A stretch of DNA of 64,000 bases from Ancistrus triradiatus. Taxonomy: Eukaryota > Chordata > Actinopteri > Siluriformes > Loricariidae. Position numbers and translations under genes: made by a program. This document shows positions 10,201 through 20,072 of the stretch, in pieces (the first letter of the stretch is position 1; each line of letters begins with the position of its first letter). The notes beneath the pieces are model-generated. The model had not been told where the DNA came from, made no database searches, and was given only the letters and a program-made list of their open reading frames with translations. The stretch covers positions 1 to 64,000 of the forward strand of contig JAJAGP010001652.1 of assembly GCA_025084515.1 (NCBI GenBank), given 5' to 3'.

Positions 10201-10890
10201 CAGTGGTGCTTGAACCCTTTTAGAACACTTCTTTATTTCTATATAAATATGACATCACCTAAACGTAGATTAAGAGAACCTAATTAATCAAATCAGACAA
10301 AATATGATACTTGGTCATTTATTTATTGAGGTAAATGATCCAGTTTAAAAGTATGTGAGCTTGTAAAATTAGCAGTTAATTTGAAGGTTAAACTAGTCTC
10401 ACATGTTTCAAATCAATAGAATGATAATCAAGTGTGAGTGGGAGCCCTGTTGCATTTAAAGAACAGGCATCTATCAGTCTGATCTTAATAACACAAGTTT
10501 GTAAAAGCGTATCATATCACAAACAAAGGAGATTTCTAAGGACCTCATAAAAAGGGTTACTGAAGCTAGTCAGGCTGGAAAAGGTTATGAAACAACCTCT
10601 AAAAAATTTGCACTCCACAAATCCACAGTCAGACAGACTGTGTACAACTGTATGAAATTGTAGACCACTGTTTCGCTCAACAGGAGTGGTCAAACAACAA
10701 CGATCGCTACAAGAAGAAAGCATGTTATAGATTGTGAGGTCTGTGCATAGCAGAGTTGAAAGGGGGAAACCACTGCTCTCCAGAAAAAGGATTGCTGCCC
10801 ATCTACAGTTTACTAAAAATCATGTGGAGAAGCCTGAATGCTATTAGAAAAGTGTTTTGGGTTTGAATGAGAAGCACTATATCTGGAGAA
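10201..10890 (+). mobile_element. Tc1 family B copy, 5' part (split by an LTR retrotransposon)
   Basis: Starts CAGTGGTGCTTGAACCC after a TA dinucleotide (10199-10200), as expected for Tc1. Degraded HTH-coding sequence follows near 10510-10730. The element resumes at about 14930 on the far side of the gypsy insertion and ends within its 3' terminal repeat near 15195. Confidence 0.75.
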
Positions 10891-10897
10891 AGCAAAG

Positions 10898-11227
10898 GTC
10901 GCCTTCGCCTGAATTCTAGGCTGCCGCTTCCGGGCGGCAGCCATGTTTAGCGAATAAATAGCACCGCAAACATGTAGTCAGTGCGAGGTCTCGTTTCCGT
11001 TACGGTGCGTTTCTGAGCGTTTTCTACAACCTTCTAGTATTCTATGGTTATTGATTACTCCTTTCGGCTTATCGTTTTTGTGGTCTTGGATTACCCCTTC
11101 GGCTTTGACGCATGGTTTATCGGATTATTACGGCTTTTGATCACGGACTGGGTTTGTTTACGTTTTTGGCATCTGTGTTCAATAAACCTGCATTTGACTC
11201 CAACTTGTGTCTGAGCGATCCATAACA
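10898..11227 (+). repeat. 5' LTR of the chromovirus (first 39 bp missing)
   Basis: Matches 14596-14925 of the 3' LTR without indels and with three substitutions. It carries a TATA-like AATAAATA at 10953 and a polyadenylation signal AATAAA at 11181-11186. It ends CATAACA. Confidence 0.92.
10953..10991 (+). promoter_or_regulatory. LTR promoter: TATA-like box and predicted RNA 5' end
   Basis: AATAAATA (10953-10960) lies 30 bp upstream of GCGAGGTCT (10983-10991). Transcription starting near 10980 would place GCGAGGTCT at the very 5' end of the RNA, where a self-priming element needs the complement of its primer site. Confidence 0.6.
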
Positions 11228-11242
11228 GAAGACCTCGCCTCC
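11228..11242 (+). promoter_or_regulatory. Primer-binding site, self-priming type
   Basis: Immediately after the LTR, AGACCTCGC (11230-11238) is the exact reverse complement of GCGAGGTCT at 10983-10991 in the LTR. I see no match to a tRNA 3' end. Tf1 and sushi chromoviruses are known to prime reverse transcription from their own folded RNA 5' end, and this fits that arrangement. Confidence 0.65.
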
Positions 11243-11950
11243 ATGGAGTCAGCAAGTGTGGCGGATCGGGTGACTCGACAGGAGCAAAGCATGGGAGAAG
11301 TGGTGCGCTTACTACAGGAGTTGATTCTCCGGACGGCCCCCCCACTTCCAGATAGCACGGCCATGCCGGATAGCGCTCCACAAGTCCCCCCAGAGGCTCC
11401 TATCAACCCCTCCGATGCGGGGGTTACTTCCTCAGCCATGCACATGGCTCTCCCTGAAAGGTATGATGGCTCACTGGATACGTGCAAGGAATTTCTTATG
11501 CAGTGTAGCATTTATATTGAGCATAACCCGGAACGGTTCCGGAGGGACACAGATAAAATGCACTTTGTAATATCTCTACTTACGGGGAAAGCTAAACAGT
11601 GGGCTACGGCACTTTGGTCCCAGAACAGCGACGTGGTCAAATCAGAAACCAGATTTTACTCCCTGTTTAAGGAGGTTTTTGACCATCCCCACGCGGGGAG
11701 AGATGTAGGGGACCGTCTAGTGAAGCTCCACCAGGGAAAACGCAGAGCAGCGGAGTATGCCCTGGAATTCCATACTCTCGCGGCGGGTAGTAACTGGAAC
11801 CAACCCGCCCTTCTCACTATGTTCAAGAATGGGTTAAACGCGGAACTCCAGGCCGAACTCGCTGTTCAGGGGGCCACACTAGGTCTGGAGGACTTCATTC
11901 AGCTAGCTATAGTGTTTGACAATCGTCTTCGAGAGGGTCGCCACATTTGA
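11243..11950 (+). CDS. Chromovirus Gag capsid region
   Basis: Retrotransposon Gag, about 235 aa from the ATG at 11243, the first one after the LTR and primer site. An open frame also extends upstream to a GTG inside the LTR, but this ATG is the natural start. The segment PERYDGSLDTCKEFLMQCSI, then LLTGKAKQWATALW and a KLHQGKRRAAEYALEFHTLA-like block, match Ty3/gypsy capsid proteins, which form the cytoplasmic virus-like particle. The frame stops at TGA (11948-11950). The next 1,317 bases stay open in the same frame and encode the zinc knuckle and pol, so this stop is probably a C-to-T mutation at a CpG within a single gag-pol frame. Family assignment is firm; functionality is doubtful. Confidence 0.88.
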   Translation: MESASVADRVTRQEQSMGEVVRLLQELILRTAPPLPDSTAMPDSAPQVPPEAPINPSDAGVTSSAMHMALPERYDGSLDTCKEFLMQCSIYIEHNPERFRRDTDKMHFVISLLTGKAKQWATALWSQNSDVVKSETRFYSLFKEVFDHPHAGRDVGDRLVKLHQGKRRAAEYALEFHTLAAGSNWNQPALLTMFKNGLNAELQAELAVQGATLGLEDFIQLAIVFDNRLREGRHI

Positions 11951-13267
11951 TCGGCGGTAAGGACCAGAAGTTCTCAGGAGCAACCAGACCCTGAAGATGA
12001 ACCTATGGAATTGGGTAGGGCTCACCTATCGGGACCGGAACGACGTCGCCGTGCCGAGGGTCGACTTTGCTTCTGCTGTGGAGAAGCAGGTCATCGAGTT
12101 GCCACCTGTCCTGAGCTTCCCGACCGGTCCCCAGCACTAGAGGTGAGTGCCATGGTTTCACCTGACATCAATACTAAATGTCTAAATATCCAAGTGCAGT
12201 TATGGTGGGATACGGGCTCTACCTACCTTACAGCACTCGTCGATTCGGGAGCGGCGGGGAACTTCATCGACAGACGGGTGGCGGAGAAATACCAAATCCC
12301 CCTAACCAGCCGTAGTACACCGTTGGTGATTCGAGCAGTGGATGGGAGAGCCTTGGGAAGCAGCTCAATGGGGGAACAAACTCAGACTCTTCTTATGCGC
12401 ACGGGGATCGTACACGAGGAGAGCATTTCCCTGCTGGTCATCTCTGCACCTCGACACGACATCATCCTTGGCTACCCGTGGCTGGTTAAGCACTCGCCGG
12501 TCATCGATTGGAGTCGGAATGAGATCACTCAATGGAGCGGTGAGTGCTTTCAGAACTGTGTTATACTGTCTCTTCAAGCTACGCAGGTGGAAAGTCCTGA
12601 CCAGGAGGGAGATCACAAGGTACCTGCTTGCTATTCGCACTTCAGGGACGTATTCGCCAAGAACTCGGCTCGGGAACTACCCCCCCACCGTCCTGGCGAC
12701 TGTGCGATTGAGCTGCTCCCGGGGCTTACCCCACCACGGAAAAGGATATACCCGTTATCGCAGGCAGAAACGGAAGCCTTGGAGCGTTACGTGGAGGAAG
12801 CCTTGAGCCTGGGATACATTCGGCCCTCCACCTCTCCTGCAGCGGCCAGCTTCTTCTTTGTCAAGAAGAAGGACGGAGGACTAAGGCCCTGCATCGATTA
12901 CCGAGGACTCAATAATGTATCGGTAAAGTATAAATACCCGTTACCTCTAGTACCAGCGGCCCTGGAACAGTTGAGAGGAGCGACCGTGTTTACTAAGTTG
13001 GACTTGCGTAGTGCCTATAACTTGGTTAGAATTCGGGCAGGAGATGAGTGGAAGACAGCCTTCATTACCACATGGGGGCACTATGAGTATACCATGATGC
13101 CTTACGGTCTAGCTATCGCTCCCTCAGTGTTTCAGGCATTTATGAATGATGTATTGCGGGATATGATTGATAGGTTTGTGATTGTCTATATCGACGACAT
13201 TTTGATTTATTCTAAGAGTATGGCTGACCATGTTACTCAGGTTCGGCAGGTGCTGGCGCGTACGTGA
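11951..13267 (+). pseudogene. Chromovirus zinc knuckle, protease and reverse transcriptase
   Basis: Continues the gag frame after a single TGA. In order: a CCHC zinc knuckle (CFCCGEAGHRVATC, about 12068-12109), an aspartic protease with LVDSGAAGNFIDRRVA (about 12236), and reverse transcriptase with KKKDGGLRPCIDYRGLNNVS, FTKLDLRSAYNLVRI, MPYGLAIAPSVFQAFMND and the catalytic box VIVYIDDILIYS (about 13177-13215). RT copies element RNA into DNA in the particle, and the protease processes the polyprotein. The frame ends at 13267, after which the thumb/RNase H connection continues in another frame, so a frameshift breaks RT. All catalytic motifs visible here are intact. Confidence 0.9.
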
Positions 13268-13278
13268 TAGGTCGAGAA

Positions 13279-13925
13279 GGGGTGCGTATGGAAAAGGACA
13301 AAGTAGGCGTGGTGGTAGAATGGCCAGACCCTCTTCAATTAAGGAACTACAGAGGTTTCTGGGTTTCGCCAATTTTTACCGCCGGTTCATAAGGGGTTTC
13401 AGTAGCGTGGCAGCTCCCTTGACTTCCTTGCTTAAGGGTAATCAGAAGAAGCTCCAATGGTCGAGGGAGGCAGAGGCAGCGTTTGTTGCATTAAAGAGGT
13501 CCTTTAGCACAGCACCCACTCTCAAGCTACCCGACCCTGAGTTCCCCTTTGTGTTGGAGGTGGATGCGTCTTCCACGGGGGTAGGAGCGATACTATCACA
13601 ACGGTTAGGCACTTCGGCCAAGCTTCATCCATGTGCTTTCTTCTCTTAGCCCAGCAGAGCGTAACTATCATGTCGGAGACAGGGAACTGCTCGCGATCAA
13701 ATTGGCCTTAGAGGAGTGGCGACACTGGTTGGAGGGGGCTAAACATCCGTTCTTGGTGCTTACCGATCACAAGAACCTCGAGTACCTCAGAACAGCCAAA
13801 AGGCTCAACCCCAGACAGGCTCGGTGGGCGTTGTTCTTTACACGGTTTGATTTTATGGTATCTTATCGTGCAGGCACCAAGAACGGGAAAGCAGATGCTC
13901 TGTCCCGTGTGTGGGAGACTGAGAA
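13279..13925 (+). pseudogene. Chromovirus RNase H region, two frames
   Basis: Two overlapping frames carry the RT connection and RNase H. The first has RPSSIKELQRFLGFANFYRR and LEVDASSTGVGAILSQ, and stops at 13649. The second, from about 13640, has ERNYHVGDRELLAIKLALEE, LVLTDHKNLEYL and KNGKADALSR. The D in EVDASS, the E in RELLA and the D in LTDHKN are the expected metal-binding residues. A frameshift near 13640 separates them, so no continuous protein is made. Confidence 0.87.
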
Positions 13926-13961
13926 GGAGGAAGATCCTCCTACACCCGTTCTGCAAGCAGA

Positions 13962-14556
13962 GTGTTGGGTAAAACCCATACACTGGGAAATCATGTGCAA
14001 CGTGCGGTTCATAGGCAGCGGTTAGGAGCCAACCGTCATAGGAGAGACGTTGAGGCTTTTCAACCGGGACAGGAGGTATGGCTATCAACAAGAGACTTGA
14101 GGCTTAAGCTACCTAGCAAGAAACTAGGTCCCAAGTTCATAGGACCCTTTAAGGTACTTCGGCAAGTTAATCCCGTAACGTATCGTATAGAGTTACCCAG
14201 TTCTTACCGCATCTCACCTACGTTCCATGTGTCTCTACTGAAACCGGTCCGTTCCTCCTCCCAGGGTCAGCCGGCGGAAGCGGAACCTCCGCCCCCGATG
14301 GACGTGGATGGTTCACCTGCATACAGTGTTAGGACACTGTTAGATTCCCGACGTCGGACAGGGCGCATGCAGTATCTTGTAGACTGGGAGGGGTATGGCC
14401 CTGAGGAACGGGCCTGGGTTTCAGCTCATGACATCCTGGACCCATTGCTCATTGCAGACTTCCACAGGGCATTCCCCAATCGTCCCGCTCCTAGACCTAG
14501 AGGTCGGCCGAGGAGGAGGACACGGACGACAGGAGCCGCCCGTCAGGGGAGGGTTA
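13962..14556 (+). pseudogene. Chromovirus integrase C-terminus with chromodomain
   Basis: The frame resumes in the integrase C-terminal domain (QPGQEVWLSTRDLRLKLPSK, KKLGPKFIGPFKVLRQVNP, ISPTFHVSLLKPV). It is followed by a chromodomain: YLVDWEGYGPEERAWVSAHD, then DPLLIADFHRAFP, with the aromatic cage tryptophans typical of the fold. An Arg/Pro-rich tail runs into the 3' LTR. Chromodomains direct chromovirus integration to marked chromatin. The HHCC zinc finger and D,D-35-E core that should lie between RNase H and this region are absent: only about 12 codons separate them. The element cannot integrate on its own. Confidence 0.88.
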
Positions 14557-14925
14557 TGTCAGGGAAACGGCGGACTCGCCGCCACGCCAGCAGAAGTCGC
14601 CTTCGCCTGAATTCTAGGCTGCCGCTTCCGGGCGGCAGCCATGTTTAGCGAATAAATAGCACCACAAACATGTAGTCAGTGCGAGGTCTCGTTTCCGTTA
14701 CGGTGCGTTTCTGAGCGTTTTCTACAACCTTCTAGTGTTCTATGGTTATTGATTACTCCTTTCGGCTTATCGTTTTTGTGGTCTTGGATTACCCCTTCGG
14801 CTTTGACGCTTGGTTTATCGGATTATTACGGCTTTTGATCACGGACTGGGTTTGTTTACGTTTTTGGCATCTGTGTTCAATAAACCTGCATTTGACTCCA
14901 ACTTGTGTCTGAGCGATCCATAACA
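14557..14925 (+). repeat. 3' LTR of the chromovirus (complete)
   Basis: Begins TGTCAGGGAAACGG right after a purine-rich CAGGGGAGGG stretch (polypurine tract) and ends CATAACA, giving TG...CA ends over 369 bp. It contains the same TATA-like box and AATAAA (14879-14884) as the 5' copy. Confidence 0.9.
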
Positions 14926-14929
14926 ATAT

Positions 14930-15196
14930 GTAGCTGATTTGTATGGAGTAATGTGAAATAATTACTCCATGCTGACTTGCAGGACTGATACAATTATAAA
15001 AAAATGTGTAAGAATGCAATACAAATATTGCTGTACAAAGGGGATTTATACCGGATACTTAAATCAAAAGTCAACATACTTTTGCCACCCACATATGTAA
15101 AATAGATTATTTTTCCACAATAAATAAATGACCAAGTATAATATTTTTCTCTCAAAAGAGTTTTAGGTCATATTTATGCAGAAATATAGAACATTG
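14930..15196 (+). mobile_element. Tc1 family B copy, 3' part (right of the LTR element)
   Basis: Contains the family's ACTTTTGCCACCCACATATGTA, AATAAATGACCAAGTATAATA and CATATTTATGCAGAAATATAGAA strings in order. It is the other half of the copy starting at 10201. Confidence 0.7.
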
Positions 15197-15199
15197 ACA

Positions 15200-16500
15200 A
15201 ATCTGTAAGCCAGGTTTGTGAAAGGTGATTAGATCACAATGTAAAATAAATCAATCTATTGTAAAACACAACCTTTTATTTTATGATAATGATTATTTAG
15301 TCTGCTTTTCTTGATTAAGAATGCAACAGATTTCAACTTCTGTGATCGTGTTGAACTTCTTAATCATGCCACTCTAAAGCCTTTTTATTGTCAAACTGAT
15401 TCAAAGTATCAAATGTAGCTATATACCCTAGAATAATTTAAAACAAAAAATTATCTAGCAGCCAAGGCCTTTAAATGGTGCACTTAAAGGTAAGCAGCAT
15501 TGTTTCATGTTCAAATTTTAAATCAGGATTGCATCAGATAGCATTGCATAGTATTGTTGTTGGTTGTCTTCTGTTTGTATATTTACACTACTCTTTGTGT
15601 AATTCAGTTATAAAGTGTCATATGGCTTTATGGTGTGTTGTGATGTGTTAAGGGGTTATGATTTGAAGTTGACTTTTCTGTGTCATACTGCTGCACTCCT
15701 GGTTTTTGTAAATCTATGCCATTTTCTCCGGCCCCAATAGCAGATTTTCAAGCTTCCTGTCATTGATGACCTATCTGATTTGTAGACCAACAAAAATGCC
15801 TTCCTTAATCTTGGCATCTGTTATTATTGGAAGCACCTGTCTCAAATAATTAAATTCATTCACGTTCTTGTTCACTGCTTTCACAGAAATGATCATCAGT
15901 CTGAGGATTATTTGAATATATCTTTACTGGGTCAACAAGTAGTTGATGTGACATTTTTCTGCTCTGGAATTAAATGTTTACAGATTGGCAGTTATTTTCA
16001 GTGTAATGTTAGTCGTAATTGAGGGCTTTGAAAGATAAACATTTTTGTATCTGGTGACAGCATCATACCCCATATTTTCAAATTAGAACCAAGTCATTCT
16101 CATTTAGTTTTAGACAAATCTAAGTCCCTGAATAGGGGTGTTTTTCCCAAAAGCATAGTTGCTACCTACATTAGCAATGTAAAATACTGCATCACAACTG
16201 CATCATTCCAACAGTGTAATATATATATATATATATATATACATACCTTTATATATAAAACCTTTTATATATATGCAACTGGTATACCGCTTTTTCGAAC
16301 AACTCTTTTCATTCATAAGGCTCAGTGGCAAGATATAGGACAAAAAGTCTCAAAGATTAATGAAATTATTCTTTGATGTGAAAATAATTATTGATGTGTA
16401 CCTTAAAATATACACAAGTTAGAGCACAGGTTGAACACAATGACTATTTGACTCATCCCAGAGGCAGGATAATGCAACAACCAGACAAAGTTGTTTTGAT
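15200..16500. other. Intergenic stretch with an AT microsatellite
   Basis: No gene recognised. A TA dinucleotide run occupies about 16210-16245. The rest is AT-rich single-copy-looking DNA. Confidence 0.5.
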
Positions 16501-16624
16501 TTAAAGCACAAAGTACTAAATCACAGGTTTTTAAGTCTACAGCCAGTTAATCTACTGACAGTTGACACTAATTTCTGTAAGGATGTCAGCATGGGCAAAC
16601 TATTGCTAGTATACAAAATACACC

Positions 16625-16830
16625 CCCAAATCAGAAAAACATGGGACAGTATGGAAAATGCAAACAAAAAAGCAGTGTTTCTTATATTTACTTTGACTTT
16701 TATTTCATTACAGACAGTATGAAGCCAAGACATTTCATGTTTTGTCTGGTCAAATTTGTTTTTGTTAATATACATCAATTCTTGCATTTCAGGCTGCAAC
16801 ACATTCCAAAAAAAGTTGAGATGGTAAAAC
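16625..16830 (+). repeat. Fragment of an unassigned fish DNA-transposon repeat
   Basis: GTATGGAAAATGCAAA, TTTACTTTGACTTTTATTTCATTACAGACAGTATGAA and the CTGCAACACATTCCAAAAAAAGTTG end recur in the same order at about 41820-41990. The family encodes a transposase elsewhere in fish, but only a terminal part is here. Confidence 0.6.
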
Positions 16831-16949
16831 ATTTACAGCTTGCTATCGCTATCAGCCCTCACATCGCTATTTTTTCCATGGTTTTGAGCACTGGTTTTTG
16901 GGTTATCGACAAAGGTAGACTGGCGATTTGTAGATCGCCAGTCAGGGTG

Positions 16950-19450
16950 CAGTTGGGAGGTTGTCCGGTACGTTAGGGCTTAGAAATCAGTCTAGGGAAA
17001 GCTTCTCTAGTGATCACTAAGGCCAGACTTCCTTGGCTGTTTTTTTTGGGCTTGCTCGCTGTTGCAAGGCTCGCCCCGCCTTCTCTCCCTCGCGCTGTCA
17101 CCCCCTCTACCTCCTTCTTGATTTGGGGGATAAATATTCCCCTTGCGATCGCACTCAGAAAAGGACACTGAGCTGATTCTCAGTCTCGTCCTTTTCCTCC
17201 CCGCGTCCATGAGGAGTTCGCGTGGCATGCTTTTGCGGACGCTCTGCTTGGGCTTCCTATGCTTTGCGCTTGCGCAGATCCATACGCCTTTGGCATCGTG
17301 GAGACATGTCATAGGCATACCAGTGAATAGGGGTGCTATACCCTTAGGCCTTGCGTTTTCTTTATTGTTTTATTTTTAGTTTTCTTTTGGTGAACTTTTT
17401 GTCTCTGTCTCTTTTATTTATTTATATTTTGGTTCACCTCTTCCATCTGGAACAACTGCATTTGGGTTCTAAAACCTTTTATTCTTTACCGTAATAGAAA
17501 GATGCGACCAATATTGGACCCAGCGTTAGCTCCTGGGACTTCCTGTATGAAAGACTCACTTTAAGTGGGGTTCTCTCACGATAATCGGGTCTCGATTAGC
17601 TCTTGGGGGCCCATCCAGTTGCCTTGGTTCAGGCATAGCCCAGCTTTCTCAACCTGATCCCACAGAGCTGCTCAGTCCATGCCACAGAAGGTGTCAGTGC
17701 CCCACCCGGTCTATGCGTATACTGCAGGCTCCAGCTGTTTACCACGAACCAGGCTTTCACCCCGCTGAAGTTCCCAACCCTGCCTGGTTGGAGGATCCCC
17801 TCCATGCCAGGCCTCGGTAACCTTGGCTGCACCGTGTGTTTAATATTACACATGGTAGCCAGTCCGTGGCCGAGTACGTGGAGGGTGCAGTTTTGATGAA
17901 CTGTTACTCATGGTCGTGTTTGAGAGGGGGCTTGACGATTGGCTGGAGAATGAGCTTGGGCCATTCCTTCCACCCCTTTTCCCTGGCTGCTCTGTGCAAT
18001 CTGGCCATTTGCACAGATGCGTAGTTGCGATCCAGAGCAAGGAAGTCGGAGGCGTGGTCGTTCTTCCAGCCATCGCCCTCATTTTCAAGCCCTCCCAGCT
18101 CCGTACCTGAGCTCACCACGCCCATTAGCTCCGTACCTGAGCAGCTAGTGCTGCCCAGCCCTGTTCCTGAGCTTGCTGCACCCATTAGCTCTGTAATTGT
18201 GTGGCTAGCGCCACCCTGCTCCGTGCCTGAGCTCGCCGCGTCCATTAGCTCAGTACCTGAGCAGCTAGCACCGCCCAGCTCTGTACCTGTGCCCGCTGCG
18301 CCCATTAGCTCCACACCTGAGCAGCTAGTGCTGCCCAGCTCTGTACCTGAGCTCGCCATGCCCATTAACTCCATACCTGAGCACGTTAGCACCATACCTG
18401 AGCCTTTAGCACTGCCTAGCTCCGTACCTGAGCATGCTGCACCACCTAGCTCCGTACTTGAGCATGTTAGCTCCGTACCTGAGCTCGCTGCGTCTATAAG
18501 CTCCGTACCTGAGCCACGGTCTTCAGTACTGATCTCTGCACTCCGATTGTTAGCACTGATCCCTGTGCCACAGTCTTCAGTACCAATCTCTGTGCACCAG
18601 TCAATAGCACTGATCCCTGCGCCACAGTCTTCAGCACCGATCTCTGCTCACTGGTTGTTAGCGCAGACCCATGCGCCATGGTCTTCAGTACTGATCTACG
18701 TGCACCGATTGTTAGCGCCAACCCCTGCACCATGGTCTTCAGTACTGATCTCTGCACACTGGTCATTAGCACCGATCCCTGCACCACAGTCTTCACTACC
18801 AATTTCTGTGCACCAGTCGTTAGCGGCGACCCTGTACCACGGTGTTCAGTACTGATTTTTGCGCACTGGTCATTAGCACCAACCCCTGCACCACGGTTAT
18901 TAGCACTGGTCCCTGTGCCACGGTTGCTGCTGCCGATTCCCGCGCCATGGTCTTTTGTACCGGTCCCCATGCAGCGTTCACTACCGCCGATCTTCGCGCC
19001 ACGGTTGTTTGTGCTCACTCCTATGCCGTGGTCACCTTTGTTGACCCTGGTACCGAGGTCATTGGCGTCAGCTCGCCCAGTCAGGCGACTCACGCTGACC
19101 TTTTTCATTGATCTTGCCAGGTCTATTCCCGTTCTCAAGCCGCCAGCGCCGGGCTCTGCTCCCGAGCTGCCAGCGCTGAGCCCCGCCCCTGAGCTGCGTG
19201 TGGCTAGTCCCAAGTCTGAACCTCTCGTCCTTTACCTCTCTGTATCTGTGCCGCACTCCTTCTGGTGCATTTAAGAAGTTCCCATGGCACGCCTTTGCGG
19301 ATGCTTCAACCGGGGTTCCGATGCTTTGCGTGTGCTTTCTACAGGGGACAGGCAAGGACTGCAGGCAGGCCAGTCCAGTCCAGTACCTGAGCCCTTTTGT
19401 TCCATAGCCATGCCTTTGTGATGTGTGCAGCATGTGGTTTTGCATGGACA
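16950..19450 (+). mobile_element. Non-autonomous LTR retroelement with Gag remnant and Ser/Pro tandem-repeat ORF
   Basis: The left LTR-like region (about 16960-17503) contains GGGGATAAATATTCCCC and ends near TTTACCGTAATAG. A block near its middle (17215-17280, with TGGCATGCTTTTGCGGACG) recurs in diverged form at 19281-19350 (TGGCACGCCTTTGCGGATG), so a partial right LTR remains. Between lie Gag-like sequence ending near 18020 (ERGLDDWLENELGPFLPP) and a tandem-repeat region. No protease, RT, RNase H or integrase motif is present. The exact element ends are not resolved. Confidence 0.6.
18025..18855 (+). CDS. Ser/Pro/Val-rich tandem-repeat ORF (276 codons)
   Basis: A long frame made almost wholly of tandem repeats. 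From 18109 the DNA unit is 60 bp (two 30-bp halves) and encodes SSVPEQLVLPSPVPELAAPI-like repeats. From 18521 the unit changes to exactly 54 bp (starts at 18521, 18575, 18629, 18683, 18737, 18791) and encodes SSVPISVHQSLALIPAPQ-like repeats. Both lengths are multiples of three, so the frame survives copy-number change. There is no ATG at the start of the open frame, which is probably an extension of the upstream Gag frame. No signal peptide, membrane segment or known domain is visible. The minus strand is also open over much of it, so translation is unproven. Related repeats occur in the elements at 5.6 and 49 kb. Confidence 0.45.
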   Translation: MRSRARKSEAWSFFQPSPSFSSPPSSVPELTTPISSVPEQLVLPSPVPELAAPISSVIVWLAPPCSVPELAASISSVPEQLAPPSSVPVPAAPISSTPEQLVLPSSVPELAMPINSIPEHVSTIPEPLALPSSVPEHAAPPSSVLEHVSSVPELAASISSVPEPRSSVLISALRLLALIPVPQSSVPISVHQSIALIPAPQSSAPISAHWLLAQTHAPWSSVLIYVHRLLAPTPAPWSSVLISAHWSLAPIPAPQSSLPISVHQSLAATLYHGVQY

Positions 19451-19525
19451 TGATTAACATAAGGTTTCTTTTTTTTGCACATTGAATTTTTAAATGGCAT
19501 TTGTGAATGTAACTCCATCTTGTAG

Positions 19526-20072
19526 TGTCAGGGATCGCTCTTTGGCCGCTATTGGCCAGGAGTTATCCCTGCATGGCAGCGTGCGTCCGCCCTTCGCGGG
19601 CATTTTATAGGTAAGTGGCGACACCTGCGGGTGAGTCCTTATAAACACACCTTAGGAGCTCACTCTGTGCTACTGCTTCACCCTCCATCATGTGACCGGC
19701 ATGTTCACGTTATTTTTGGATGCACCTGGCATTCCGAAGCACACACGCGTTCACTGCTACCTGCATCGCTCTGACGGCTTTTCATTTCTGTTTTATTTCT
19801 AGGGACACAGGTATCGTTCTGGGGGTATCAAGACCCTCAGACGGGGGCTGCCAGGAGGCAGCTCGGTAACGGTAGGGCCCTAGATATAGTAGGCTCAGCT
19901 TTTTATTTGTTTCTTATTCTTTACTTTTACCGAGCTGCTCTGGCAGCTCTAAGCCGTGCTCCCATTCATTTCAGTTATCATTACCAACTGGAGATAACTG
20001 CACTTGGGTCCCAACCAATTTATGTTTTGTTTTATACGGTTCGTCATAGTTTTTAGATTGCTAACCGTAACA
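19526..20072 (+). mobile_element. Solo LTR with 5-bp target duplication
   Basis: The sequence begins TGTCAGGGATCGC and ends CCGTAACA (547 bp, TG...CA). It is flanked on both sides by TGTAG (19521-19525 and 20073-20077). The perfect 5-bp duplication and the absence of internal sequence identify a solo LTR left by LTR-LTR recombination. Confidence 0.85.

Larger units (their letters stand above)
10898..14925 (+). mobile_element. Chromodomain Ty3/gypsy LTR retrotransposon (sushi/Tf1-type chromovirus), defective
   Basis: A nearly complete LTR element inserted in a Tc1 copy. The order is LTR, self-priming primer site, gag, zinc knuckle, protease, reverse transcriptase, RNase H, integrase C-terminus with chromodomain, LTR. 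The LTRs align over 330 bp with three substitutions, so insertion is fairly recent. Defects are one in-frame TGA in gag-pol, frame breaks in RT-RNase H, loss of the integrase zinc finger and catalytic core, and loss of the first 39 bp of the 5' LTR. Possible flanking ATAT occurs on both sides, but the truncated 5' end prevents a firm target-duplication call. Confidence 0.9.

Noticed and set aside
12342..12806. 154-codon ORF overlapping chromovirus pol in another frame
   Set aside because: Overlaps the protease-RT frame, which carries all family motifs; this is a frame shadow.
18494..19213. 239-codon open frame on the minus strand over the 54-bp repeat array
   Set aside because: It is antisense to the repeat ORF. 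Repeats with periods divisible by three keep several frames open by chance. It has no Gag context on this strand and no recognisable domain.
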